Shown: positions 1 through 7,720 of the stretch, one piece after another
Numbering within the stretch: the first letter of the stretch is position 1
Layout of the letters: each line of letters opens with the position of its first letter
Assembly (NCBI RefSeq): GCF_000758665.1
Contig: NZ_CP009285.1
Span: 3,720,001-3,784,000 of the forward strand
Source of the DNA: Paenibacillus borealis
GTDB taxonomy: Bacteria; Bacillota; Bacilli; Paenibacillales; Paenibacillaceae
Direction: 5' to 3'
Length of the DNA: 64,000 bases
Notes under the pieces: generated by a model
Databases searched by the model: none
What the model saw: the letters and a program-made list of their open reading frames with translations, nothing else
Told to the model about the DNA's origin: nothing
Program-made: the position numbers and the translations under genes

Positions 1-61
1 GATTGGTAATGTTGATCATTGGTTGGTGAAGCAAGCCTCCTTGGGGAAAGATATTTACGAT

Positions 62-107
62 ACGAAAACAAGAAAGACCCATCCATTTCCGGAGGAAATG
101 AATGGGC
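62..107 (-). terminator. Riboswitch-controlled intrinsic terminator
   Basis: On the minus strand a stem pairs CCCATTCATTTCC with GGAAATGGATGGG around a 3-nt loop and is followed by TTTCTTGTTTT. It lies between the TPP aptamer and the off-window gene, as expected for the expression platform. Confidence 0.85.
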
Positions 108-158
108 CTGAAGGTACAGTCAGTTTGCAAAGACGCGGAACCGCTGATACATTCTGCT

Positions 159-243
159 CCACTTCCCTCCGCTGGTATGATCCAGATCAGGTTCCAAGGG
201 TCCGGAGCTTAAGCTCCGTCTCAGTCGGCCGACTCCCCTAGTG
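159..243 (-). promoter_or_regulatory. TPP (thiamine pyrophosphate) riboswitch aptamer
   Basis: Read on the minus strand, the segment has the THI-element signature in order: an opening CTAGGGGAG, then CTGAGA, then GGACCC followed by GAACCTGATCTGG, then ATACCAGCG and a closing GGAGGGAAGTGG. These blocks are the pyrimidine- and pyrophosphate-sensing helices of the TPP aptamer. A minus-strand intrinsic terminator follows downstream (62-107), so control is probably by transcription termination when TPP is high. The controlled gene lies off the left edge; a Shine-Dalgarno-like AAGGAGG sits at 36-42 (minus). The nearest ATG (19-17) is 16 nt away, so I cannot fix its start. Thiamine synthesis, salvage or uptake is the expected function of that gene. 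Confidence 0.93.
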
Positions 244-317
244 AAATAACAGGTGCTATTGAATTCGTAATTGCTACTTAATATACCATATTTTCCCCGC
301 TTGTAAAGAGCTGCTTG

Positions 318-983
318 TCATCGCTTAGAGAGGCCGGTTATGAACAATACAACAATTCCCCGGGAGATTTCCTCCTTAGTAGAGCCGTTCCGTTTCTGTT
401 CATACAGGTAAAGATCGGGACTAAGGATAGAGATCAGCGCAGTGGCTGCGAAGCGGGGATCAATCCCGATAATCTCTCCGTTGGCGGACGCGCGGTGCAG
501 AAGTTCAGTCATAACAATTCCGAGCCGCTGGAAAAAAGGATGTTCGAACTGGGTAAGCTGCTTCTTGCCGGTGAATTCGGATTTGATCATATTCAGGAGC
601 TCCGCATATTGCTCAACGAAACCAACGACCTGCTCAATGCTGCTCTGCAGATGAGCCAGGGCAGCCGTTTCACCGGCGCTGGCAGCAAGCTGATGCTCCA
701 TCCCGGACAGAAACTGCTCAGTGCTGTCCAGCAGCAGCGCGGAGCAGATTTCGCCCTTATCGGTGAAGCGGCGATACAGCGAGCCCTGTCCTATGCCTGC
801 CCGTTTGGCAATGCCGTACATGCTGACGGCCTCCAGACCGCTCTCGGTGAACAGCTGGCGGGCGGCTTCGAGAATCCGCTGCACATAAGGGTCGGCGGGT
901 TCCTTTGCAGCATTGTCTCTGTTCTCTGTGTTCTTTGGAGCTGCTGATGTTACAGGCTCAACTTCCGTTTCTATTTTTTTCAT
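318..983 (-). CDS. TetR/AcrR-family transcriptional repressor
   Basis: A 221-aa one-component regulator. The N-terminal TetR helix-turn-helix lies at about residues 31-77 (RILEAARQLF, then IAKRAGIGQGSLYRRF), after a polar 25-residue extension. The rest is the all-helical ligand and dimerisation domain. The gene is divergent from the drug exporter at 1209. The intergenic region holds two identical 16-bp palindromes, so it most likely represses both itself and the exporter and is released by an exported drug. The inducer cannot be read from sequence. Confidence 0.9.
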   Translation of the reverse strand: MKKIETEVEPVTSAAPKNTENRDNAAKEPADPYVQRILEAARQLFTESGLEAVSMYGIAKRAGIGQGSLYRRFTDKGEICSALLLDSTEQFLSGMEHQLAASAGETAALAHLQSSIEQVVGFVEQYAELLNMIKSEFTGKKQLTQFEHPFFQRLGIVMTELLHRASANGEIIGIDPRFAATALISILSPDLYLYEQKRNGSTKEEISRGIVVLFITGLSKR

Positions 984-1020
984 GATGTCCCCTTTCAGAA
1001 ATTATGCCTACAATGCATTT

Positions 1021-1053
1021 AAGAAGTCTCTATTCTCCAGGTAACGAATCAAG
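1021..1053 (+). repeat. Fragment of the dispersed intergenic repeat (copy D)
   Basis: This 33-bp segment matches the 3' end of the repeat at 52792-52824 with about four mismatches, and that of the copy at 23202-23234 less closely. The rest of the repeat is missing here. Confidence 0.6.
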
Positions 1054-1077
1054 TTTGCAGAAAATCATATAAATCAT

Positions 1078-1106
1078 TTGACACAACGGACAATTGTCCG
1101 TAGACT
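1078..1106 (+). promoter_or_regulatory. Promoter of the drug exporter
   Basis: A perfect -35 TTGACA (1078-1083) and a -10 TAGACT (1101-1106) are separated by 17 bp. The first TetR operator fills the spacer, which fits repression by blocking RNA polymerase. Confidence 0.7.
1086..1101. promoter_or_regulatory. TetR operator 1
   Basis: Perfect 16-bp palindrome ACGGACAATTGTCCGT inside the exporter promoter spacer. An identical copy lies 34 bp downstream. Confidence 0.8.
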
Positions 1107-1119
1107 ATGAAATGCGAAC

Positions 1120-1135
1120 ACGGACAATTGTCCGT
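1120..1135. promoter_or_regulatory. TetR operator 2
   Basis: Second identical palindrome ACGGACAATTGTCCGT. The 34-bp centre-to-centre distance, about three helical turns, puts both sites on one face of the DNA. Confidence 0.8.
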
Positions 1136-1208
1136 TCACTAATTATATAGACATATCTGCCCGCAGGTCAACGTAGATGACAGCGGACAGTTAAGGAGGA
1201 GAAGGAGT

Positions 1209-2729
1209 ATGGATCAGACCTTGAAGCAGGATGCCGATTTCCGGTTATCCGGCATTCTAGTTCCGCTGCTGGCGATTATTGCCGGCGTATTTATGGTTGT
1301 CCTGGACAGTACAGCAATGAATGTGGCTTTATCCAGGCTGGTCGTGGATTTCAAAACAGATCTGCACACGCTGCAGTGGGTAGTAACCGGATATATGCTC
1401 GCGCAGGCTTCCGTCATTCCGTTGTCGGGCTGGCTGTCTGACCGGTTCGGGGCTAAGAATGTCTTTTTGACAGCCGTTATTGTGTTTACGGTTGGCTCGA
1501 TTCTGTGTGCAACGCCAAGCCGTGCAGAATGGCTGGTTGCTTTCCGTGTATTGCAGGGACTCGGCGGAGGCTGTGTGCTACCGGTCGGGATGGCGTATGT
1601 CTACAGACTGGCTCCGAAGAATAAAGTGGGCGTCGTCATGGGTATTATGGGAATTCCGGTGCTGTTCGCTCCGGCGATTGGTCCTGTACTGTCCGGCTGG
1701 CTGGTGGAGTATCACTCCTGGCGCTGGATCTTCCTGATTAATATTCCTATCGGCATTATCTGTGTGCTGATCGGGCTGCGGAAGCTGCCGAATGCGGCGA
1801 AGAACTCCGTACCCGGCATGGATAAATTCGGAATGGTCCTCGGACCGCTGGCTTTTGCTTCACTCACTTACGGAGTAAGTCAGGGGGCGCAGAGCTGGAC
1901 CTCTGACAAAACTCTAATCGGGCTGTCTCTGGGAGCTGTTGCTCTGATTGCCTTTGTCATTGCCGAGCTTCGTTCCAGGACCCCTCTACTGGAGCTGCGG
2001 ATTCTGAAATCTGTGGATTTCACCACCGGGATTATCGTGCAGTGGATCGCCCAGTTCGGTTTATACGGCGCCTTATTCCTGCTGCCGCAGTTTCTGCAGC
2101 AGGCGCGCGGCTTCGGCGCATTCGATACCGGCCTGACACTGCTGCCGCAGGCCATCGCTTCCGGGCTGATGATGCCGATTGCCGGCATTCTGTTCGACCG
2201 GATCGGAGTGCGCTGGCTTGTGGTCTGCGGTCTTAGCTTGGTCTCAGGCGCGTTATTCCAGTATTCCCATGTCGATCTGACCACCCAGAGCCGTGATCTG
2301 ATTCTTCCGCTGATCATGTGCGGTGCAGGGATGGGGATGATGATGATGCCGATGAATACGCATCTGCTGAACAAGGCGCCAGGCAACCTGGTCAACCGGG
2401 TAACCTCGCTGACTAACTCCATGCAGCAGGTTATCAACTCGCTTGCAGTGTCGACGCTGGTTACAATCCTGACTGCCAGAACCTCCGCGCGCGGTATTGA
2501 GATGCAGGAAGCGGCAGCCGCTGCCGGACAGACTGTGGACGGAGCCTCGAAGGAAGCCCTGCAGCTGGCCAAGCAAACCGTATTGGCCCAAGGCTTCGCC
2601 GATACCTTCCGCATTATGATCTTTGTCGCTTTAGGCGGTGCGGTCCTTGGACTGCTGCTGCGCCGGGGCCGTAAGTCAGAAAGCGGAGGCTCCAAAGAGA
2701 AAGTTGTGCCTGAAATCATGCACGGTTAA
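1209..2729 (+). CDS. MFS multidrug exporter, DHA2 (EmrB/QacA) family, 14 TM
   Basis: A 506-aa proton-coupled exporter of the 14-transmembrane DHA2 family. It shows the first-helix D-S-T motif (VLDSTAMNVALS), the loop 2-3 motif GWLSDRFGAKN, and an antiporter motif C (PAIGPVLSGW) around residue 160. Length and hydrophobic pattern are full for the family. An excellent Shine-Dalgarno (TAAGGAGGAGAAGG) precedes the ATG. Transcription should start at the TTGACA promoter under the divergent TetR repressor. Substrates of the family include lipophilic antibiotics and dyes; the actual substrate is not evident. Confidence 0.92.
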   Translation: MDQTLKQDADFRLSGILVPLLAIIAGVFMVVLDSTAMNVALSRLVVDFKTDLHTLQWVVTGYMLAQASVIPLSGWLSDRFGAKNVFLTAVIVFTVGSILCATPSRAEWLVAFRVLQGLGGGCVLPVGMAYVYRLAPKNKVGVVMGIMGIPVLFAPAIGPVLSGWLVEYHSWRWIFLINIPIGIICVLIGLRKLPNAAKNSVPGMDKFGMVLGPLAFASLTYGVSQGAQSWTSDKTLIGLSLGAVALIAFVIAELRSRTPLLELRILKSVDFTTGIIVQWIAQFGLYGALFLLPQFLQQARGFGAFDTGLTLLPQAIASGLMMPIAGILFDRIGVRWLVVCGLSLVSGALFQYSHVDLTTQSRDLILPLIMCGAGMGMMMMPMNTHLLNKAPGNLVNRVTSLTNSMQQVINSLAVSTLVTILTARTSARGIEMQEAAAAAGQTVDGASKEALQLAKQTVLAQGFADTFRIMIFVALGGAVLGLLLRRGRKSESGGSKEKVVPEIMHG

Positions 2730-2747
2730 CATTCATAAGAAGTAAGG

Positions 2748-2789
2748 CAGCGATTCTCCGTTACTGGAGGGTCGCTGTTTTGCGTTTTT
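2748..2789 (+). terminator. Intrinsic terminator of the exporter gene
   Basis: Hairpin CAGCGA..CTCC/GGAG..TCGCTG followed by TTTTGCGTTTTT, 18 bp after the stop codon. Confidence 0.8.
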
Positions 2790-2869
2790 GATCATTTAGT
2801 TTGCCTTCCACTGATGTAGAAACGCAAATTTAGGGCAAGCTAAACTATCAAAAAACGATATAACATAAA

Positions 2870-2926
2870 TCCGATGTATATTATCGGAAAAAGTTATTGA
2901 CGTATGTAACACCTCAGTGTTACTAT
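2870..2926 (+). promoter_or_regulatory. Promoter and two inverted repeats ahead of the amino-acid ABC operon
   Basis: A -35 TTGACG (2897-2902) and a -10 TACTAT (2921-2926) are 18 bp apart. A perfect inverted repeat GTAACAC-N4-GTGTTAC (2906-2923) fills the spacer. A second, TCCGAT-N7-ATCGGA (2870-2888), sits just upstream of the -35. Such positions suit a repressor and a second regulator. Cystine uptake genes of Bacillus are CymR targets, but neither repeat is a convincing CymR box. Confidence 0.55.
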
Positions 2927-2979
2927 TCATTTTGCCGGCAAGTCCGGAACATAAAGAGAGATGAGAGGGGATTAATTTT

Positions 2980-3834
2980 ATGAAAAAACTTAGTCTGACA
3001 ATTATGCTGCTCCTGACCATGGCAGTGGTTGCGGCGTGCGGCAACAACAATAACAATAATTCAGCAGCAGGCAGCAATGCGGCGGCTGAACCTACTGCAG
3101 CGGCTACAGACAGTGCGGCGCCTGCTGAGCAGAATAGTCTGGAAGCTGTCAAAGCAAGCGGCAAGCTGCGTATCGGAACGGAAGGAACCTATGCACCGTT
3201 CACGTATCATGATGCGGACGGCAAGCTTACCGGCTTCGATGTCGAAATTGCCGAAGAAGTAACTAAACGTCTGGGCGTGGAAGCTGAGTTTATCGAAACT
3301 CAGTGGGACGGTATTTTTGCCGGTATGGATGCCAAGCGGTTCGATACGATCTTCAACGAAGTTTCCATTACCGACGAGCGCAAAGTGAAATATGATTTCT
3401 CTGATCCGTATATCGTATCCAAGGCTGTGCTGATCGTCAGTGAAGATAATGAGGATATCAAATCCTTTGCTGACCTCAAGGGTAAGAAAGCCGGCCAGTC
3501 CCTGACAAGTAACCTCGGACAGATTGCAACGGACAATGGTGCAGAGATTGTGTCTACAGAAGGCTTCAATCAGGCGATTGACCTGCTGACCTCCGGACGG
3601 ATTGATGCGACTGTTAATGACGGCTTGTCCTTCCTGGATCTGAAGAAGCAGAAGCCGGATATCAAGATCAAGCAGGTGGATGAGATTGCTGAAGGTTCGT
3701 ATAGTGCAGCGGTCTTCCTGAAGGGTAACGATGAGCTGGTGCAGGCAGTGAACGAAGCGCTGGCTGCCATGCACGATGACGGTACTTACCTGAAGATTTC
3801 CGAGAAGTATTTCGGAGCTGACGTATCGAAATAA
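2980..3834 (+). CDS. tcyA: Amino-acid (probably cystine) ABC transporter, substrate-binding lipoprotein
   Basis: A 284-aa family-3 solute-binding protein. A signal peptide ends in a lipobox (VVAACG), so it is anchored to the outer face of the membrane. A low-complexity Asn/Ala linker follows, then the bilobed domain from about residue 60 (LRIGTEGTYAPFTY, GFDVEIAEEV). The segment TQWDGIFAG and the C-terminal ISEKYFG are typical of cystine-binding proteins such as Bacillus TcyA. Permease and ATPase genes follow on the same strand, completing the importer. The cystine assignment rests on motif resemblance only; another polar amino acid is possible. Confidence 0.8.
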   Translation: MKKLSLTIMLLLTMAVVAACGNNNNNNSAAGSNAAAEPTAAATDSAAPAEQNSLEAVKASGKLRIGTEGTYAPFTYHDADGKLTGFDVEIAEEVTKRLGVEAEFIETQWDGIFAGMDAKRFDTIFNEVSITDERKVKYDFSDPYIVSKAVLIVSEDNEDIKSFADLKGKKAGQSLTSNLGQIATDNGAEIVSTEGFNQAIDLLTSGRIDATVNDGLSFLDLKKQKPDIKIKQVDEIAEGSYSAAVFLKGNDELVQAVNEALAAMHDDGTYLKISEKYFGADVSK

Positions 3835-3876
3835 GCTTGCCCCCTTAACCGACATTTTCAAATAACTTATGGACAA

Positions 3877-3900
3877 GGGCGGAGCCGTTAGCTTCCGCCC
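3877..3900 (+). other. Intra-operon mRNA hairpin
   Basis: GGGCGGA pairs with TCCGCCC across a 10-nt loop between the binding-protein and permease genes, with no U-tract. Such hairpins often stabilise the upstream message, giving more binding protein than permease. Confidence 0.5.
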
Positions 3901-3927
3901 TGCGCGTCCAAGAAGGATGTCAGAACG

Positions 3928-4596
3928 ATGGATGACCGCAAAATACAAATATTTCTCGACTCACTGCTGCCTCTGTTCAAAGCCGGGGTGGCTTTTACCA
4001 TTCCGCTAACCCTTGTCTCCTTTGCACTTGGGCTTACGCTTGCTGTAATTACCGCGCTTGTGCGGCTGTCATCCTGGAGAATTCCGAAGCTGATTGCCGG
4101 TTTCTATGTATGGGTTATCCGTGGAACACCGCTGCTGCTGCAGCTGTTTATTATCTTCTACGGCTTGCCTACAGTAGGCATTGTGCTGGATCCGTTCATC
4201 GCAGCGGTCATCGGCTTCACACTTAGTGTCGGGGCATATTCCTCGGAAATTGTCCGGGCGGCTATTCTGTCTATACATAAAGGCCAATGGGAAGCCGCTT
4301 TTTCCGTGGGCATGAGCCGTGGACAGGCTTTGCGGCGCGTGATTCTGCCTCAGGCTGCCCGTGTATCGGTTCCCCCGTTATCGAACTCATTTATCAGTCT
4401 TGTGAAGGATACATCACTGGCAGCAAGCATCACATACGTAGAAATGTTCCGCAAAGCACAGCAAATTACAGCGACCACCTACGAACCGCTGCTGCTGTAT
4501 TGCGAAGCCGGACTGTTCTATTTGCTGTTCTGTTCTGTGCTGTCGGCGCTGCAGAAATATCTGGAGAAGCGGCTGGACCGGTATTCGGCCAGTTAA
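3928..4596 (+). CDS. tcyB: Amino-acid (probably cystine) ABC transporter, permease
   Basis: A 222-aa integral membrane permease of the His/Glu/Gln/Arg/cystine uptake class. The hydrophobic start (TIPLTLVSFALGL) and the family segment RGTPLLLQLFIIFYG lie in the N-terminal half. The EAA coupling loop (EAAFSVGMSRGQALRRVILPQA) contacts the ATPase and lies at about residues 120-142. It lies 93 bp after the binding-protein gene and 12 bp before the ATPase gene, so the three are one transcription unit. Confidence 0.88.
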   Translation: MDDRKIQIFLDSLLPLFKAGVAFTIPLTLVSFALGLTLAVITALVRLSSWRIPKLIAGFYVWVIRGTPLLLQLFIIFYGLPTVGIVLDPFIAAVIGFTLSVGAYSSEIVRAAILSIHKGQWEAAFSVGMSRGQALRRVILPQAARVSVPPLSNSFISLVKDTSLAASITYVEMFRKAQQITATTYEPLLLYCEAGLFYLLFCSVLSALQKYLEKRLDRYSAS

Positions 4597-4608
4597 GGAG
4601 GCATACCC

Positions 4609-5358
4609 ATGATTGAAATACGCGATTTACATAAATCCTTCGGTCCGCTGCAGGTCTTGAAGGGCGTTGATCTGACCGTTGAGCATGGCCAGGTGATGGT
4701 GATCATCGGACCTTCCGGCTCCGGCAAAACCACCCTGCTGCGCTGCTTCAATCTGCTGGAGACCCCCGATAAGGGGAGTCTGGCTCTGAATAATATTAAG
4801 CTGGATTTCACTCCCGGCGGTAAAATCCCGCAGCGCACCGTGCTGTCTCTGCGCCAGCAGACGGGAATGGTCTTCCAGTCCTACAATCTGTTCCCCCATA
4901 TGACGGCACTGGGGAATGTAATGGAGGGCCAGGTGACTGTTCAGAAGCGTTCCAGGGAGGAAGCCAGAACGAAGGCGCTTGCCCTGCTGGACAAGGTAGG
5001 GCTGGCCGACAAGGCCGATACCTATCCGCATCAGCTGTCCGGCGGCCAGCAGCAGCGTGTAGCGATTGCCCGGGCGATGGCGGTAGAACCGGAGGTGCTG
5101 CTGTTCGATGAGCCGACCTCGGCGCTCGATCCGGAACTGGTCGGTGAGGTGCTGAAGGTAATCAAGCAGCTGGCCCGGGAAGGAATGACGATGGTCATTG
5201 TTACCCATGAGATGAAATTTGCGGCCGATGTGGCCGACCGGATCATCCTGATGGACAATGGGGTCATTCTGGAGCAGGGAACACCGCAGCAGGTGCTGGA
5301 GCAGACGAAGAACCCGCGCGCACTGCAGTTCCTGAACCGCCTGAGCGGAGAAGACTGA
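4609..5358 (+). CDS. tcyC: Amino-acid (probably cystine) ABC transporter, ATPase
   Basis: A 249-aa ATP-binding subunit with Walker A GPSGSGKTT (about residues 35-43), Q-loop (MVFQSYNLFP), signature LSGGQQQRVAIARA, Walker B VLLFDEPTSALDPE and H-loop VTHEM. This is the normal length for polar amino-acid transporter ATPases. It powers import with the membrane permease upstream and is the last gene of the operon, followed 20 bp later by a strong terminator. The tcyC symbol depends on the cystine assignment of the binding protein. Confidence 0.88.
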   Translation: MIEIRDLHKSFGPLQVLKGVDLTVEHGQVMVIIGPSGSGKTTLLRCFNLLETPDKGSLALNNIKLDFTPGGKIPQRTVLSLRQQTGMVFQSYNLFPHMTALGNVMEGQVTVQKRSREEARTKALALLDKVGLADKADTYPHQLSGGQQQRVAIARAMAVEPEVLLFDEPTSALDPELVGEVLKVIKQLAREGMTMVIVTHEMKFAADVADRIILMDNGVILEQGTPQQVLEQTKNPRALQFLNRLSGED

Positions 5359-5378
5359 AATAGTGAAGGCAATAACGC

Positions 5379-5418
5379 AAAAAGGCAGTCCGGGAGGGGA
5401 ATCCCGGACTGCCTTTTT
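5379..5418. terminator. Bidirectional intrinsic terminator
   Basis: A long perfect stem (AAAAAGGCAGTCCGGGA with its complement) and a 6-nt loop, with T-runs on both strands. It separates the ABC operon from the convergent SLH gene. Confidence 0.9.
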
Positions 5419-5473
5419 CCATTTGTGAAATATCATGCGCGGGGGAGTGCATGAATGATTACTCAGCTATTAG

Positions 5474-6148
5474 TTAATTCTGTGTGGCCGCATCGCTGCG
5501 GGAGTTCAAATAATCCAGTGCGTTGTAGAGCATAATTGCCGCTTCTGCGCGGGTGAGCTGGCTCTTCGGATTGAACTTGCCATTAGCATCCAGTGTATTG
5601 ATGTTGTATTTCAGGGAGCGCTGGATACTGCCCTGGTAGGACGGCTCAAGAGCATCTGCATCGGCGATGTCCACCGGAACGATATTGATCATCGGCAGAT
5701 TGCCGGCTTTCTCAACACCTTGAATCAGCAGATTCGTGAACAGCTCTTTGGTGATCGGCTTGGACGGATCAATATCAGCCGGAATGTCCACACCATTGTA
5801 GTGGGCATTGATGAAGGCTTCAGCGTACCAGGCGTTGTCTTTTACTTTGGAGAAGATCGCACTGGCTACGGGAGCCTTGTTGAAATCGATTGCGGCCAGG
5901 CTAAGCTGGAGTCCGCCCGAGATAAACTGAACGCCCTGTGCCGTAGTTACTGTGGATGCGGGCAGAAACTGGGTATCCGAAATTCCTTTGATCAGGCCCT
6001 GCTGCTTCAGAGAGTTGATTTTGTCCTTGCCGGTTACACTGTCGATATCCTTAAAGCTGCTGCCGGCCGCGAAAATCTGTCCACCGAGAGAGAAGGTAAG
6101 AAGCGTTACGGCTGTAAAAGCTGCGATCGTGTTTTTTTTGATACTCAT
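5474..6148 (-). CDS. Exported S-layer-homology (SLH) domain protein
   Basis: A 224-aa secreted protein. The signal peptide (MSIKKNTIAAF, hydrophobic core, cleavage near IFAAG) is followed by an SLH-like segment at about residues 32-85 (FKDIDSVTGKDKINSLKQQG). A second SLH module closes the protein (NGKFNPKSQLTRAEAAIMLYNALDYL). SLH modules bind pyruvylated secondary cell-wall polymer. I chose the internal ATG at 6148 because GAGGTGG precedes it and the signal peptide starts there; upstream in-frame codons encode no signal peptide. With no other domain, it may be a small wall-attached structural protein. Confidence 0.8.
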   Translation of the reverse strand: MSIKKNTIAAFTAVTLLTFSLGGQIFAAGSSFKDIDSVTGKDKINSLKQQGLIKGISDTQFLPASTVTTAQGVQFISGGLQLSLAAIDFNKAPVASAIFSKVKDNAWYAEAFINAHYNGVDIPADIDPSKPITKELFTNLLIQGVEKAGNLPMINIVPVDIADADALEPSYQGSIQRSLKYNINTLDANGKFNPKSQLTRAEAAIMLYNALDYLNSRSDAATQN

Positions 6149-6280
6149 CTGAATTCCACCTCTATTGTAGGTTGTACCACTAGGTTTCACGCTGATCCGG
6201 TGATTGTCCGTTACAAGACGGCGTAACCGTTTCAACTTGACTCTAATGACGCAATGACACTAGAAAAGGTTGCAGACGAT

Positions 6281-6871
6281 TTACATCATTTCCTGAAACA
6301 GCAGGTTGCGGTAAGGGTATTTGCTGAACCTGGTTCTGAACAGCAGCGCGATCCCGCTGTCTTCAATGGTTACGGATTTAAGCGAATCCGCTGTAACGAG
6401 ACTGCGTACCATCGCGGTTACCGCACCACGGTCCCTGCGCCGGATGGCTGCAGCCATACTCTCCGCGAAGCTGTTGTTTACAGAGAGTTCCAGGTAGAGC
6501 GGAATAATTGACCGTGCAATGCTGCGGTGGGCGGCTGTATTGAAGGTGAACTGAACCATACCCGGCGGAATCGTTGTTCCATTCGTATAGAACGCAACCG
6601 GCAGCGGAAAAGGAAACGAAATGAAATATCCGATGCCGTTTGTCCCATAATTCTCTACCCGCGCAAGGGTAGGAATCCTGGCCAGCAGTCTGCCCATCAG
6701 GTCAAGGTCTGCGGAGACAACGGCGGTTGTCCATTCAGCGGCAAAGCTGCTGTTGCCGGCAATTTTCCGGTAGAACGGCAGCATGGCCGTGGCTACTCTG
6801 CGCAGTACAGAGGCTGTCACAAGCCGCCGGGTCTGCCTGGGTTTTATTTTCGCAATCCGGATCATCCTCAC
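6281..6871 (-). CDS. Uncharacterised basic protein with an internal duplication
   Basis: 196 aa, no recognised family. The N-terminus is rich in Lys and Arg. Two halves resemble each other: residues about 39-90 begin NSSFAAEW and run through ...TLARVENYGTNGIGYFISF; residues about 132-180 begin NNSFAESM and run through ...SLKSVTIEDSGIALLFRTRF. This suggests tandem copies of a roughly 50-residue alpha/beta unit. There is no signal peptide or membrane segment. The GTG at 6871 is used; an ATG at 6865 is equally possible, since GTGAGG abuts it. It lies 132 bp upstream of the SLH gene on the same strand. Confidence 0.6.
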   Translation of the reverse strand: MRMIRIAKIKPRQTRRLVTASVLRRVATAMLPFYRKIAGNSSFAAEWTTAVVSADLDLMGRLLARIPTLARVENYGTNGIGYFISFPFPLPVAFYTNGTTIPPGMVQFTFNTAAHRSIARSIIPLYLELSVNNSFAESMAAAIRRRDRGAVTAMVRSLVTADSLKSVTIEDSGIALLFRTRFSKYPYRNLLFQEMM

Positions 6872-7109
6872 TTATAAGAGATTTAGTCTATATAAGGTAT
6901 GGAGGGAGGGCGCACTTCGGAATGGGTATAAGACTAGCCGGCTATAATATAATCGGGATCCGCAGAACCTATTTATACATTTTTGGGGAAAAGTGATGTT
7001 ATACTGGTGTCAGGCCTTTTCTTTGACGGACAAGTTTGTTATGCTTATTTCGTAACGATTACTAATTATTGTCGGGAATTGTTCAACTTCCGGAAAGGTG
7101 GGAACCCGG

Positions 7110-7583
7110 GTGAACCGAGTAGCAAATATCAGCCAGCAGTTCGCGGCGCAGAATTATAAGCTTACGCCACAGCGCGAGGCTATAGTAAGAGTATTGCTGG
7201 ATAACGAGAAGGATCATTTAAGCGTGGAAGAGGTCTATATGCTGGTCAAGCGCAGTTATCCGCATCTGGGACTGGCGACCGTATACCGTACCTTGGAGCT
7301 GCTGTGTGAACTTCATATTGTAGAAAAGATGAATTTCGGCGATGGCGTTGCCCGCTATGACCTGCGCGGTGACGATCATGTTCATATGCATCACCACCTG
7401 ATCTGCAATGTATGCGGTAAGCTGGAGGAGATTAAGGATGACTGGCTGGTGGATCTTGAAGCGCGGCTGGCCCGTGAGTATGGCTTCAGTGTGACCGATC
7501 ACCGGCTTGATTTCAAAGGCACCTATAATACCTGCAAAGGAAACGGCTGTAAGGGCGATAAAGAATGCCGGGCTGTTTCCTGA
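7110..7583 (+). CDS. fur: Fur-family metal-dependent repressor
   Basis: A 157-aa Fur-family regulator. The winged helix (LTPQREAIVRVLL, then GLATVYRTLELL) fills residues 15-80. The metal and dimer domain carries the His-rich regulatory site DHVHMHHHLIC. The structural zinc site has one CxxC (CNVCG) and a second Cys cluster (CKGNGC, then KECR) at the C-terminus. This pattern fits Fur better than PerR or Zur, though the subtype is inferred. GTG 7110 is chosen because AAAGGTGG lies 8 nt upstream. A near-perfect Fur box lies in the same window at 38118, ahead of a heme monooxygenase gene. Confidence 0.88.
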   Translation: MNRVANISQQFAAQNYKLTPQREAIVRVLLDNEKDHLSVEEVYMLVKRSYPHLGLATVYRTLELLCELHIVEKMNFGDGVARYDLRGDDHVHMHHHLICNVCGKLEEIKDDWLVDLEARLAREYGFSVTDHRLDFKGTYNTCKGNGCKGDKECRAVS

Positions 7584-7604
7584 GCTGCAGCTGGGGAATA
7601 TTCA

Positions 7605-7640
7605 AAGGCGCATGGCTGATTAATAGCCGGCGTCTTTTTA
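7605..7640 (+). terminator. Intrinsic terminator after fur
   Basis: Hairpin GGCGC(A)TGGCT with AGCCGGCGTC, including G-U pairs and one bulge, followed by TTTTTA. Confidence 0.6.
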
Positions 7641-7702
7641 TTTGATTTCAGCGGAGAATCAGCGTATTTGCGACTTATGGAGCAGGGATATGAGGCTGGT
7701 GC

Positions 7703-7720
7703 ACATGCTATAATGACGTT
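7703..7720 (+). promoter_or_regulatory. Extended -10 promoter of a probably leaderless TetR gene
   Basis: TGCTATAAT (7706-7714) is a perfect -10 with the extended TGn motif. Its position predicts a transcript starting at about 7721, the A of the ATG. No Shine-Dalgarno precedes that ATG and no good -35 is visible. Confidence 0.5.

Noticed and set aside
23..241. 72-aa plus-strand reading frame at the left end
   Set aside because: It lies antisense to the TPP riboswitch and its terminator; the apparent coding potential is a by-product of the conserved RNA.
1880..2719. 279-aa minus-strand frame inside the drug exporter
   Set aside because: Composition mirrors the transmembrane codons of the exporter; no start signal or family match.
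3061..3948. Long minus-strand frames opposite the amino-acid ABC genes (also 4627-5436)
   Set aside because: Shadow frames of well-supported plus-strand genes, without ribosome-binding sites or recognisable domains.
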